Assembly (NCBI RefSeq): GCF_030272615.1
Contig: NC_081415.1
Coordinates: 623,657,740-623,721,739 of the forward strand
Origin: Cryptomeria japonica
Lineage: Eukaryota; Streptophyta; Pinopsida; Cupressales; Cupressaceae
DNA: 64,000 nucleotides
Direction: 5' to 3'
The notes beneath the pieces were generated by a model. That model did not search any database. It was given only the letters and a program-made list of their open reading frames with translations, and was not told the origin of the DNA. The translations under genes and the position numbers were made by a program. Positions 1-11,363 of this stretch are shown piece by piece (position 1 is the stretch's first letter; each line of letters opens with the position of its first letter).

Positions 1-1916
1 TTAATAAGAACCTACCATTAGAAAGAGTAATAAGGTAAGATTACTAAAGCTCTTTCCTACAAAACAAAGTTTATCCATAGGTATATTTAATAGATACACA
101 AGTCTCATAAGAATGAGGATTGTTGAAACAACTAAATGTTATGAATAACAATGGTTTTATAGTTAGATATGATTTGCTTGCAATAGAATGTTATGTTAGT
201 TGAACAACCCTAGAAGTCCAAGTCTATAAAATGCAAGAATGTACATACATAGACTAGTTAGTGAAAGGAAGTTAAGTAGTGGAATAACTTCTTATGTACT
301 AACCTTGAGAAAGGAGTAATCCAAAAAAATTACATATCCTTATAACAGTAAATGTGGGGAAAACCCTTTAGAGAGAAAGACCCCACACTCCAAAAGTCCA
401 ATATATTATTTAGAAATCAATAACAGATTATAATATACTTGTAGAAAAATATTTTCATAGGAGTATCACCAGCCAAAAATTCAAAGGTAACTCAATAGAT
501 ATAAGACTCTTACACACAACCTCCATCTCACACACCCCATATGTAGGAGATACAATACATGGAATTGTCATAGTATTAAAAAACCATGGACTAGCACCAC
601 CCAATAAAGTGGAAATAATCTTCTCCAATCCTAGATGCCCTATGACATGTCAAAACACACATCAACACATGTACCTCCCTTTTGCAGGTCATTTATGTGT
701 CTAACATGTTTTTATATTTCCTATTTCAAGAGACCCAACTACCAGAGGCTATAACTTGTGAAACAGGTGTCTAATTGAAGAACTATTTGAAACTTCAAAA
801 ATCTCACTATGTGCTCTATCACCTCATAACTTGATATGCCCATTACAGGCACTTTTGAACTTTTTCAGAGTCCCTAAAGCTCTCAAAATTGACTTTGAAA
901 CTTTCATTCACAACTTTCAAAAATGGAAACTTTTATATGATCAAAGCTAGGCATGATCTTGCAACCGAAATTTACTTGCATGCTTCTCTAACCAATCCAA
1001 AGATTTGGGGAAATTTTTGAAGCAATTTGTGCTTGGACAAAAAATTACTATAAATAGTAACCTTATGTACATGCAAGGTTGAGACACCATTTTCCCAACA
1101 CTTAGCATAATTTTGGTTTTCCTCAAATTCCTTGAAATTCTAATTCATAATAATAGGAAATCATTTTGTAGCAATATATGACATATACTACAAATTCTAA
1201 GTTTCTAATCTACCTCATTTTAAATGCAATCTATAATCTTATGAAATCAAAGATAAAAAAACTTTAAATAATATTTAGGAATATCATAGCATTCTAATTT
1301 CTAAAAAGAAATAGATATTAATGTCAAACAAATATTATCTCATAGAAAGCTACCAACATAAATGGGCATAGAAGTAAGGTAAATCTCTATAATTTGGCAA
1401 AACATTCAATGACTAACCCTAGCACAATCCAATGAGTTGCATAAAAATAAAATATAAAACACAAAATAAGAGAAACTTGTGTGGGTGTATTGCAGAAAAC
1501 GTTGACACAAAAGTATCCCCAATCCATGCCCATATTCCCTTCTCCACCTTTTGATTCCATATTTTACTTGCAATAATGCCTCTATCTCCCTAGAAAGGAT
1601 CATGGGGTCTTATTAATGAATTTTGTTTACCATTTATTCCCACGTCTGATATCAAGAATGGTCTTTATATGAGAACAATGTCACTCTTATTAATGGCAGG
1701 ATTCATCGTGTCGTTCTTCATTTATTTGATGATGTATCTTGTTGTAGGAAAGAATCTGCCCCTTGATGCCCTCTATCTATATTTCCATTAGTTTGATAAA
1801 ATCTCTTGAATATCCTCTTTTTATTTATTTCCTTAAACCATAGTATAGATTTTTATTGTTTGATTTCCTTTTATTTTCCTTCCTTTTAGTTTAGTTGATT
1901 TCTTTATTTAATTAAT
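1..1916. other. AT-rich gene-free DNA
   Basis: I see no coding region, LTR or RNA gene here. Short open frames, such as one on the minus strand at 1406-1603, lack any family motif. The sequence is AT-rich and non-repetitive within itself. Confidence 0.5.
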
Positions 1917-2092
1917 TCTCTCTCTCTCTCTCTCTCTCTCTAAGAGATGTGGTAACTAACTAATCAAATGACATAGATTTGGAAGAATTAGTTAATAGAA
2001 GTATAAGACAATTGAGAAAAGAGGAAGCAACCAAAGAAGAGAGAGTTATGCTAAATTTGTGCAAAGAGATGTGGTAACTAACTAATCAAATG
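1917..2092. repeat. (TC)n microsatellite and 27-bp direct repeat
   Basis: A TC run occupies about 1917-1941. Directly after it comes a 27-bp sequence (1944-1970) that recurs exactly at 2066-2092, 122 bp downstream. The spacing suggests a small local duplication. No gene motif is attached to it. Confidence 0.7.
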
Positions 2093-4145
2093 CCACTTAC
2101 CAATAAAGATATGAAATATTTATTTTAGGAGTCACAACATTCTAACCAACACCCATTAGTACAACCATATAAAAGTAGGAGAATTTTAGTAGAAGAAGTA
2201 CCACTAGCAAAAGAAGAAAAGATAAAATAAGTGAAGGTGACACAAGAGACTACTGGGGGAAAAAAATTGGCAGATAAATTTGTTGGTATAAATCTAGAAT
2301 GAGATAAGGATAGAGAATAGAAGTCCTAAATAGCTCAAACAAGTAAGAAATAAAATAGGCAACAACATCAAATATGGAGATCTAAACGAAAAAGAAAACT
2401 AGATAAGATGGAATCTTCAATCAAGAGTTTGATGTTTGGACAAGAGACTACTAAGGTTGATGATCATGTATTCCTATTATAACTATTGTGGCAAATAAGA
2501 CATGTTAAAGAAGAGACAAAAAATACTATATTCTACGTCCTCTCTAAGGAAAGAAGAATTAGATTGGTATAGGAAAAAGATAACCTAACCATAACAACAC
2601 TTAAGATGAAGTTTGAGATGATTTCCCAATAAAATTTGACACCATAACTATTCCTTTTGAATGTGTAAGAAAGATGAGAGAATTGTTGTGAAGAGAAAAT
2701 GAGTTCATTAAGGAATACGATAAAATGTTAAAGGAATTTTTCTGCAAATTGGAAGGACCATTAACACAAAAATAGAAAATTAAATGGTTCATTTCTAGAT
2801 TTAATAAGGACATGAAGATTGGATTAGATGGGAGATTCTATGACTCCTATAGACTTGATAATAGTGACCTACCAAATGTAGGCACAACTTTGGAGAGTAC
2901 AAAAGAAACAAGAATCAAAATAGGTACTAAAATAAATTCATATATCAATTTAAATGTTGACAATTCAAAATGTGATTCTATGAAAAGAGCCACAAAAAAA
3001 GTTGGTACACATATTTTTCCTAGGAAGGATATGTCTAGAATGACTATCCCAAAGCACAAAGAAAAATAATTATTGATGCACTACAGGTGGAGATTAAATC
3101 TAGTACTTTTATACTACTTGGAACTAGCATAAAAATATTGTAGAGAAATCTAAACAACATATGATGCAACAACAATACAAGAATGTAGGATTTTTTATTA
3201 AAGAGGTCGCCAATAGTACTTTTTAATAGTGATTATCCTTTAGAAGGAAAATCTTTATCCTTCTCTCATTGATGAAACCATTCAAGGAAAGGTAAGATTT
3301 ATTTTAATAAATTTTATTATATACATAGATTGTACCAATCTTAATACTAAATAATGATACATAATTTGAGTCCACCTTAAATTTTGGAGGAATTTCACCA
3401 CAAAAGGTTTTTCTCCATGAAAGGGCCAAAGAACTCACCTAATAAAAACTCTCTAAAAATTGCTTAAACATAACTTCTAAGCAATCTATGATTTATTGTT
3501 TAATGTCCTTCTTATCAATATATGTATCTCTTATTTTGTTGGTTTGGTCATCTTGACATTGGTTGGGAAGTAGTCATATGGATCTTGACATGTGAAAGAA
3601 CATATAAGATGTAGAGAAAAATAATTTAATAATAATTTAGGGCCTATGTGATTTATCATGGTGAAAAAATCTAAAGGTGATAAACTAATAGAAATAATTT
3701 AGGGATATGAGGAAAAGTAAGCAGTTAGATGATGTAGTTTTATTTTCCTATATAATCTATACATGGAATACATTTTAGAAAGTCTATGGCTATTTATATT
3801 TTTTCTAATAATTAAATTTATGAATATTACTAGTTTATATATAGTTTACATTGAATCATGTCATAGAGATAAAAAACCACTAGAATGTGTAATTCACTCC
3901 TTGATACATGAAAAAAATTTCTTGATATTTTATCACTCCCTAATATTTTTTGATGTAACCATTTTTCACATGTCCATACAATGAATCAACAACTTATAAA
4001 TTAATTGTAAGTATTATTAATGATAAGAGATTTACACAGTCCATTCTTTAGATAATTAACGTTTCTAGTGTAAATTGTGTGAGAGTTTTTTGTACCCACA
4101 TTTTAGATTAGACTTTGTGATTCATCATTGAGATGATAGAGAGCC
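2093..4145. other. unassigned AT-rich DNA with one short open frame
   Basis: A plus-strand frame at 2812-3069 (85 residues) is rich in Lys, Ser and Thr and shows no motif I recognise. The plus strand from about 1980 to 2760 translates into Glu/Lys-rich stretches broken by many stops, which could be a worn gag remnant, but I cannot assign it. The frame at 3763-3984 is hydrophobic and AT-driven. I call no gene. Confidence 0.4.
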
Positions 4146-4284
4146 TATTAGTGTAATACATATTGTCCATTATTTACCATTTCCTAACCATTTTCCAATG
4201 GTATACCCTATTTTATATTATATTTAATCTTATATTATTATTAAATAAAACATATGGAGATTTTCTCTGTCCTCTATAGCTTCA
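4146..4284 (+). repeat. 5' LTR of Copia-1
   Basis: It is about 139 bp long, beginning TATTAGTG and ending TTCA. It shares the first ~20 bases and the stretch around AATAAAACAT with the 3' copy. AATAAA at about 4245 could serve as a polyadenylation signal. This is short for a copia LTR. Confidence 0.8.
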
Positions 4285-4286
4285 TA

Positions 4287-4298
4287 TGGTATCAGAGT
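4287..4298 (+). promoter_or_regulatory. primer-binding site (initiator tRNA-Met)
   Basis: TGGTATCAGAG lies two bases after the 5' LTR. It is complementary to the 3' end of plant initiator tRNA-Met, the usual primer of plant copia elements. It fixes the 5' LTR boundary and the plus orientation. Confidence 0.87.
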
Positions 4299-5219
4299 AG
4301 CTATTTTTCTTGGCACCTACAAATGTAGCCTATGCCTGTGAATAAGGTTTGAATCCTCAGTGATGGAAAGAGTGTGCAGTGTTCTATGGATTGGAATTGA
4401 GTTCTTTGTAGTGGAAGGAATGAGAAGGAAACAAATAAGATGCCAATGATTGTGGTGTCTCTAGGATATAATGTATGAAGACAAATAATTTGCCCTTAAT
4501 TTCTTCCTCCATTGATCATGTTCATATGATGTATCAAGATCTAGTATATATTGGAACACGAAGGTTTGTATTATAATAATAAATTTTAAAGAACATGTCA
4601 TATTAGAGCTATGCTAGGATCCCTAAGAACTTATAGTGTGGCTTAAGGGGGTGTTCAAAATAAGAATACCCAAACCAATGATGGGCTAGCCAAGAGGTGA
4701 TAATAGCTTGGTAGAGCACTCTAGTAGAAAATGGAAGGTTAATTTCCAAATAGTGTTAGTAGCATGGTTAAAAATAATGGAGCACAACATTTAGTATGTG
4801 ATAGCACCAATTTCTATTTTTCCCCACTAGACGCTCCAAAATATCAGAAACCTACAACAAGGCAAGTTATTTCGACAAAGAATTTTCCAGTATTTCCTCT
4901 TTGATGTAAGTTACCAAGCCAAGAAGATATGTGCACAACTTGAACAAGGATATTATGTTGATTATGAAGGAAATATATAATGCCCACATAAGCATCCGCA
5001 TCTTACTAAATGAGCCTATTAAGCTCATCTCAATGTTTATTTTCATCTATGAAAGGATATGCATGCCCAAATAAGGAATGAATGTCAACATACCATTAAT
5101 AATAATACTCTTTTTTGGTGGTACATTTTCTTTTTTGTGTTATCATGTCTACTCCATGCATAATTCCTAAAAGGGCCTAATTATATTACGTGGAACATAA
5201 ATATGTACACAATTATTCA

Positions 5220-6320
5220 TTTTGAAGAGCTATGAGATATTTTTACTAGTGCAATACAACATCCAAATGATGTTAATGAGTGGAAGAAGTTTGACAAGGA
5301 CAATCTCAAAGCCTTGATGTTGATCATGCTTAGTATCTCTAACGAGGTTCAACCACATTTTTGGGATGCAACAACATCAAAGGAGGACTGAGATGCCCTC
5401 CCCACCATCTACAAGGCAAAGAACCAGAATAAGATCTTACATCTCCATTCCAAACTTCATACACTCAATATGAAATTTGGCGAGAAATTTGATGAATTCT
5501 TGTATCACATGTCAACCCTTCGAGCAGAGCTTATCATACTTGGATAGAAGGTGGAAGATAAATATCTCTTTGTGATCACTTTGCAATCTCTTCCTTCCTA
5601 GTTTCAAATATTTTTGTGACATTTAACATTACCAAGAGAAGGTGTCATTTAAATAATTACTGAATTTTCTTTAGCAAGATGAAGCCATCTAGTTATTACA
5701 TGATTCTTTTGAAGAAAACAACTAGTTTCTAGATAGCAATGCAGTCAAAAGTTTCAAAAGGAACCCTCACAAATGTAGCCACAACAACTACCACAATAGT
5801 AGTAGAAGCCTCTAAAGGATAATTAATGGTTTCACATTTGTTATACCAAAAATCATGATATTGATCATTGCTGGTATAATGGTATTACCCAAGGAAACTC
5901 TAGTAAGCAAGGAATATATAGTCATAGTCATTCTTGAAAGTTGAGAGGTCATCCCTATCGACAAATGCATAGAGGACATGTTGTAGCCCAATAGGATGAG
6001 GCATTTGATGAAGCATACAATGAGGATATTCCAACTACAACACCTTGTGTTGTCAACTCAACCTTGTTGTTCTTATCTCCCAAACCTCTAAGCTCTTGAG
6101 AGATATTTGATTAATTGATTGTGCCCTTATCAAATTCAGAATCAAAATCTTAAGGTAGAGTTTAAGATATAGGATGATGTCAAATCCTACCTTATCTCAC
6201 AAGATGGAATGATCATTACTAGAGCTTTTATTAAGGATCGCCTATTTTCACTTGATGGAATCTAATCCTCTGCAATTTCTCTTTGTGACTCTGTAGTCAT
6301 TTCCACTACTCTTTGGCATT
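5220..6320 (+). pseudogene. Copia-1 gag remnant
   Basis: The plus strand translates, across several stops, into a copia gag (UBN2-type) pattern: a stretch on placing the chain against LHSKLHTLNMK, then FDEFLYHMSTLRAEL, then a position matching the usual 'LLxSLPxS' (LQSLPS at about 5583-5600). In-frame stops occur at about 5389 and 5547 and near the end. From about 5840 the translation keeps a worn CCHC-like stretch without a complete zinc knuckle. The structural protein would assemble virus-like particles, but this copy is dead. Confidence 0.7.
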
Positions 6321-6324
6321 GTAG

Positions 6325-6504
6325 ATGTTAGTATCTCTCTACCCTCTCTTCCATCAAATCAGTTCCAAGGATATGGTAAGAGGCCTTCCTCATCCTTCTC
6401 ATTCTTTGCATATATCTTCTAGATGTCTTGCAGTCAAACAACATTGGGATTCATTTTATTCAAGCGGGAGCTTATTGAGGTTGTTCATAATGATCTATGT
6501 AGAC
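6325..6504 (+). pseudogene. Copia-1 integrase N-terminal fragment, interrupted
   Basis: The frame ending at 6504 contains a worn form of the copia stretch leading into the integrase core: a Ser-Gly-Ser-Leu-Leu segment and then His/Ile-N-D-L-C-like codons. It stops where the nested element begins, at 6505. The same sequence resumes after the target duplication at 11879 with TAGAC and the GPLPTSFQG-type continuation, so the host reading frame was cut exactly at the insertion point. Confidence 0.6.
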
Positions 6505-7019
6505 TGTTGGATTTTGCCAAGATCAAGAAGTCATTGAAATGTACATGAAAGAGACATAATATGGGACAAGAATAAACTGTATTCTCATTAATAGAAAATG
6601 ATCAATAATCAACTGGATTAGGTAGTTACATACAATGTAGATGAGCCTGCTTATATAGGCAAGGCTAGGGATATGTATGAGCACACAAACATGACATGTG
6701 GCTCAATAAGAAACAAGGGTAGGTAGGAAATAGGTGTGGGTAGGTAGGAGAAATAGTATAATATTCCACATGAGGTGGATCACCCACCGAAGGTGGAATT
6801 ATCACTCCACAATAAGTGGATATGATAGTGTAATAACAAGATCAACACCATAAGAGGTGGAATTTCTCCTACACACACTATCCCAATGTGGCACAAACAC
6901 CCAAGTGTGTGGCACAAACACCCAAGTGTCTCATATCCAAACTACTATGAAATGCATTATCCTAAGTAAACTTAAGTAAGTGTAATAATATCCATGATGA
7001 ATAATTATTTACACCAACA
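6505..7019 (-). repeat. 3' LTR of nested gag-protease element
   Basis: 515 bp. On the plus strand it starts TGTTGGATTTTG and ends ACACCAACA, giving the TG...CA termini on the transcribed strand. It matches 11364-11878 throughout. Inside are internal short repeats: two copies of a CACAAACACCCAAGTGTG-type unit and repeated AGGTGGA boxes. Confidence 0.93.
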
Positions 7020-7030
7020 CCCCCCCTTAA
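7020..7030 (-). promoter_or_regulatory. polypurine tract of nested element
   Basis: On the minus strand, AAGGGGGGG immediately precedes the 3' LTR. This is the expected place for the plus-strand priming purine tract of an LTR retrotransposon and it confirms the minus orientation. Confidence 0.85.
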
Positions 7031-7241
7031 GTGCAACTTAGGGGAATGCACTTAAGTCTACAATGCAACTAAGCAATGCAAGATGGGTCCCGGCTACGAG
7101 GCCATGTTAGGTACCCATGCACAAATGCAAATGCATGCAAACCAATGCAATGAAATCTCTCACAAAGTGGGGAAAGAGAGAAAAACCCAATGGGAAAAAA
7201 CCCTCCCCCAAAAGAGAGATGAAAGCTATACAAGAAAACTC

Positions 7242-9524
7242 TCATAGAAGAATGTGAGGAACAAAACCCCATGTGAGGAAAATGTCCCCCCCATATGAGA
7301 GAAGAAGAGAAGTCAAACTGTGATCATCCCTCAATGAAGGATCTGCACCAAAGATAGAAGCTCGATGTATGAAGAAACTGCTCCACGAACGTCGAACAAC
7401 ATTCCTCCCCTTAGGAAGAAACAAAACCAAAGGTGTATCCATGAAGTCTCCCCAATCATGAAGGGAAGATGTATGAAAAAAACTCATGATGAAAGGAATC
7501 TCTGAAAACTGCTCAAGTGTCCCCATGTCGATGCTGAAAGATACCCCCTCCAAAGGTGGTGAACTGCTCCACACTGCTGAAAAAGGAACTCCAACATCTA
7601 GTGGAGATGGATGTAGAACAATGTCCAAAGACTCATGTGTCTCCTCAAAGAATAAAGAGACCTCCTCCAACTGCTGTACATAAGTATCCACAATCATGTC
7701 AACCTCGAAAGAATGATCATGTAGAGAATGAACAAGAGGGTCAGAGTGTGCCCTCGCAACAATCAAAGAAGGATCATCTTCATCAAAGAGAAGATGTATG
7801 TCATCAATGATGTCTCCCAAATCTGCAATGTAGGATTCCACAAACAAACCTGCAATATCTGTCATGTAATCATCCCATGAATCTGAAGCTGGAAGACAAT
7901 GTATATCCTGCTGCACTGAATCACATGTAGGCAAAACTGTCGCACTATCTGAATCATCAGGTACAATAGGTGATGTGATATCAATATGAGAAGATGAAAT
8001 ACAAGACTCAAGAACTGGGTTACATGTGAGAATCCCCAAATTCAAGTGTCCAAAGTTCTCCTCAAAATCTGAATCATCACAATAAGTGTGATCAACATGT
8101 GTAGAATCATCAAATGTGAAATCATCATCATCAACAAAATCTGAAAAGGAGTATAACCGAGATGCATGATCAACCACCCCAGTTGCAATGATAGCTCTAG
8201 TCTCCATGTCTCTAATAAAAACTGAGTCAGGTGTGAACTCCACAACTTTCTTAGTTGCGCCATGTGTGATTTGATAAATAGAAAGGAGATTGTTTGTCAA
8301 GTGGGGTACACACAACACATCATTGAAGGAGTTATCCCCAATGTCAATAGATCCTTTCCCAATCACATCCATGTATGTATGATTGCCCATCAAAATCTGT
8401 GGCATGGTGCAAGGCTCAAATGTAGAGAACATAGACTGTGAAGATGCCATATGATGAGAAGCCCCTGAATCTAGAAGCCATCTCTCTGAAGTATGATTTG
8501 TTGTAGCACATAGAGCTTGTCCTTTTCTTGTTCCAAAAGAGTGAGTCTTTCCACTTGTAGAAGCCATGAATGCTTGCCCTTTTCCTTTTGAATGTGAGGA
8601 AGTGGAAGTTGATGAATCATCCTTCTTGTAGACTTTAGGCAAATCAATGTTATGCTTTTGGATGATATGTGTGAGCTCATCAATCTTCTTAGTATGGCAA
8701 CGATGTTCCTCATGACCAATCTTTTTACAATAAGCACAAGTAGGTCTCTCTCTCTTTGGTGAATTATCTTTCTTGGAAGAAGATGAATCTCCTTGTTGTG
8801 GAGAAGATTGTGCTTTATCCTTAGGCTTTGATTGCCATTTCTTCTTGTTTGAGTTGTCCTTTCCTTGATTTCCTTTGTTTCCTTGATTTGCCACCAATGC
8901 TTGAGACTTAGAAGAAGTCTTAAGAATGCCCATGCTTATCAACTTAGTTTGTTCCATCATCAACATTTCATTGAAAGCATCAAATGTAGGCATTTTGTAG
9001 CTTGAACCCATTGTCATCCTATGAGTTTGGAAACTAGAAACAAATGCTGCATATTCTTGTGGAAGCTTGCCTATCAAGTTGAATATCAATTGAGTATCCT
9101 TCTTATCAATGCCACAATCTTTGAGTTGTGCCCTCAACTCATTTGCCTTAGTGACATAATCTTGTATAGTATCAAAGTTCTTGGGATCTAACATGGTGAG
9201 ATCACTATCAATTTGATATCCCCTAATCTCATCAACTTGACCATACAAGTCTTGAAACTTTTGCCAAGCATCCTTGATTAGAGTACATTTCTCAATATGA
9301 AAAATGAGATCCTTTGATACATACTTTCTTAAGGTACCAATTGCCATGATATTTTTAGTGAGCCAATCTAAGTGACCAACTGGATCAGCCTTAGGATCAG
9401 CTGGAGCAACAATAGTTCCATCAATGTAATGAGTGAGTCCTTTTTCCATAAGTTTACTCCATGCATCAATTTTCCAAGTAGCATAGTTATGTGGGGTTAA
9501 GAGAGGAATCTTAGAAGAACCCAT
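7242..9524 (-). CDS. intact gag-protease polyprotein of a non-autonomous copia-type element
   Basis: A 760-residue frame starting at the ATG at 9524 (MGSSKIPLL...). An upstream in-frame extension to 9572 has only GTG and is less likely. The N-terminal half is copia gag (UBN2-like), with the ATW motif near residue 15 and an NLIGKLPQEY stretch. A CCHC zinc knuckle, CAYCKKIGHEEHRC, begins near residue 263. A pepsin-type retroviral protease motif, LLDSGASHHM, has its Asp near residue 352. After a region that copia elements use for protease and pre-integrase, the frame does not enter integrase. Instead about 280 residues follow that are strongly acidic and rich in Asp, Ser and His, with no family I know. 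The frame then stops about 220 bp before the polypurine tract. Gag would form particles and the protease would process them; reverse transcriptase must come in trans. There is no internal stop, unlike in every other retroelement here. Confidence 0.9.
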   Translation of the reverse strand: MGSSKIPLLTPHNYATWKIDAWSKLMEKGLTHYIDGTIVAPADPKADPVGHLDWLTKNIMAIGTLRKYVSKDLIFHIEKCTLIKDAWQKFQDLYGQVDEIRGYQIDSDLTMLDPKNFDTIQDYVTKANELRAQLKDCGIDKKDTQLIFNLIGKLPQEYAAFVSSFQTHRMTMGSSYKMPTFDAFNEMLMMEQTKLISMGILKTSSKSQALVANQGNKGNQGKDNSNKKKWQSKPKDKAQSSPQQGDSSSSKKDNSPKRERPTCAYCKKIGHEEHRCHTKKIDELTHIIQKHNIDLPKVYKKDDSSTSTSSHSKGKGQAFMASTSGKTHSFGTRKGQALCATTNHTSERWLLDSGASHHMASSQSMFSTFEPCTMPQILMGNHTYMDVIGKGSIDIGDNSFNDVLCVPHLTNNLLSIYQITHGATKKVVEFTPDSVFIRDMETRAIIATGVVDHASRLYSFSDFVDDDDFTFDDSTHVDHTYCDDSDFEENFGHLNLGILTCNPVLESCISSSHIDITSPIVPDDSDSATVLPTCDSVQQDIHCLPASDSWDDYMTDIAGLFVESYIADLGDIIDDIHLLFDEDDPSLIVARAHSDPLVHSLHDHSFEVDMIVDTYVQQLEEVSLFFEETHESLDIVLHPSPLDVGVPFSAVWSSSPPLEGVSFSIDMGTLEQFSEIPFIMSFFHTSSLHDWGDFMDTPLVLFLPKGRNVVRRSWSSFFIHRASIFGADPSLRDDHSLTSLLLSYGGDIFLTWGFVPHILL

Positions 9525-11350
9525 AGCAGCAAAAAAGGAAAGAATACAAGAGCACAAAAGCACAAGAGACACCCCCCAAATTCAATCAATCAAAGTACCC
9601 CCCCAAAAGTGATGATTTTGGCACTTTATACTTAGTGCGATTACAATGAGCCACTTGCAAAACAAGGCAAAGTGGACTTATGATGCAAATTTTACAACTT
9701 CTCAAATGAGATACAAGAGACTTCAATCAATAGTGCAATGAATCTAACTGAGATTCAAGCAAATATGCAAGTACCAAGAGAGCCAAAAATGGCCTAAATC
9801 TGAAAGTACAATTTCTACTTATAATGACATCAATCTGATAGCATCATGTGAAAGTAGATGAAAAAATACGCACTTTCAAAAAAAACGGCACCTGAAAAAG
9901 AGGTCGGATGACCCTAAACGAAGCCTCTGAAGTTGCAAAAACTGGGATTACTCAGGGACAGTCACCAAAAACTGCATTTTCTGAAAAATCCGTGCATCAA
10001 AATCAAAAAATTCTTTCACCACTGCGGAGAGCACGAAATTATAGCCCATTTCAAAAAAAATTGCACCCAAAAAGGAGCAAAAATGAGCAAGTTATGGCCA
10101 TTTGAAGTTGAACTGCAAAATCAAAAATGCAAATGAGAGGGGGTCAAAAAAATTTCAAACCCTGCTGATGTGGCGCTGACGTCAGCAAACATTGAGTTAA
10201 ATTTGACGGCCGTATGACCGTCGCCAAAACTTCGCTGCCTGGCTGACTGGACGTCTGTACCGTACGGACATACTGTGGTAAGCTGACTGTACGTTCCATA
10301 CTGTACGGAATTGCTGACTGTGCAGAGTGATGTGGCTGTCTGTATTGCTGACTGTGCGTTCAGTAATCCACGTGGCTTTGTACGGAAGCGATGATGTGTC
10401 GGGGTTTACCCCGCGGGCCAGTGGCCGCCTGCCACGTGGCGGACGCGGCACCGGTCTTGGTTGACTGGTCACCGGCGGGAGGCGGCGAGAACGGGCGGCG
10501 AGGTGGGCACGGCTGAGCGGTGCCGGAGGCCGGAAGTCTGCACGTGGGGGTTGCCGGAGCCGAGAGTGGGCGCTGTGGAGGTGTCGCTCGGACAGGCGCG
10601 GTGTGGACGACGCTGCGTGGGCGGTCTTCGGCGGAGCGGAGCGTCGGGGGAGCTACGTGCTGCAGGAGGCGCTCACGGGTGTTGCTCGGGAGGAAGCTGC
10701 GGCCGAGCGTTGGAGATGGCGCCGCTAGTGGCGGCAACGCAGGAAACAGCATGGCGCCGGGAGGAGATAGCGGGCGAGCGGATGCGACGCTCGGAGCGGA
10801 GCAGGCAGAGGGAGCGGTGCCGGAGGCCGCGCTGGAGACCTGGGGGTGGCGCCGGGAGCGGAGCCCGAAGCAGAGGGTGTACGAACGCGTAGGCGGCAGG
10901 TACAACGCTTGCAAAAAGTACCTGCAACCTGCAATTCGAGCGGCACGGGGGTACGGGGGTCTGCGGACCCCCAAACCAAAAATTTTGATTGATTTTTTTT
11001 TTGCTTTCTTTTTCAATTTTTTGATTTTTTTTTTCGAATTTTTTTTTCAATTTTTTTGATTGATTTTTTTTTTTCGATTTTTCAAACAATTTGCAGAAAA
11101 ATGAAAATATTTTTTTTTTTGAAAAAATTATATCAATATTCGAAAAATCCGTACGATTAGCAAAATTGGGGAAAAAATTTTTCCTCACCAAAATAGGCCA
11201 ACTTTATAACCAAAATTCATGGAAACGGCCTTCCGGATGCAATGGAGAGGTCGGATCTGGTCTAGGATGCCTCCAAATGACGATGCTCCTCAGATCTGCC
11301 TCTTGACGTCACAATAATGCCTCTTCAAGACGAATCAATGAGACTCCAAT
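9525..11350 (-). other. long leader of the nested element with a GC-rich core
   Basis: About 1.8 kb separates the primer site from the gag start. About 10380-10930 is strikingly GC-rich in an otherwise AT-rich window, with repeated GGTGCCGGAGGCCG and GCGGAGC blocks. It is bordered by a T/A-homopolymer stretch (10985-11090) and by short CTGACTGT(A/G)CG repeats (10230-10375). Open frames exist on both strands across the GC-rich part, with no family motif; I treat them as composition effects. The leader may carry RNA structure for packaging or translation, or a captured genomic fragment. Confidence 0.6.
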
Positions 11351-11363
11351 AGCTCTGATACCA
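11351..11363 (-). promoter_or_regulatory. primer-binding site (initiator tRNA-Met) of nested element
   Basis: On the minus strand TGGTATCAGAGCT directly abuts the LTR end CCAACA. This is the 3' complement of plant initiator tRNA-Met. It places the element in the copia superfamily by convention and sets its orientation. Confidence 0.95.

Noticed and set aside
9525-9572. Upstream start of the gag-protease frame at 9572
   Set aside because: The codon at 9572 is GTG; the first ATG, at 9524, begins the conserved gag N-terminus MGSSK.
10360-11191. Several overlapping open frames on both strands (up to 218 residues)
   Set aside because: They lie in the GC-rich leader of the gag-only element, where few stop codons are expected. 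They overlap in several phases and show no family motif.
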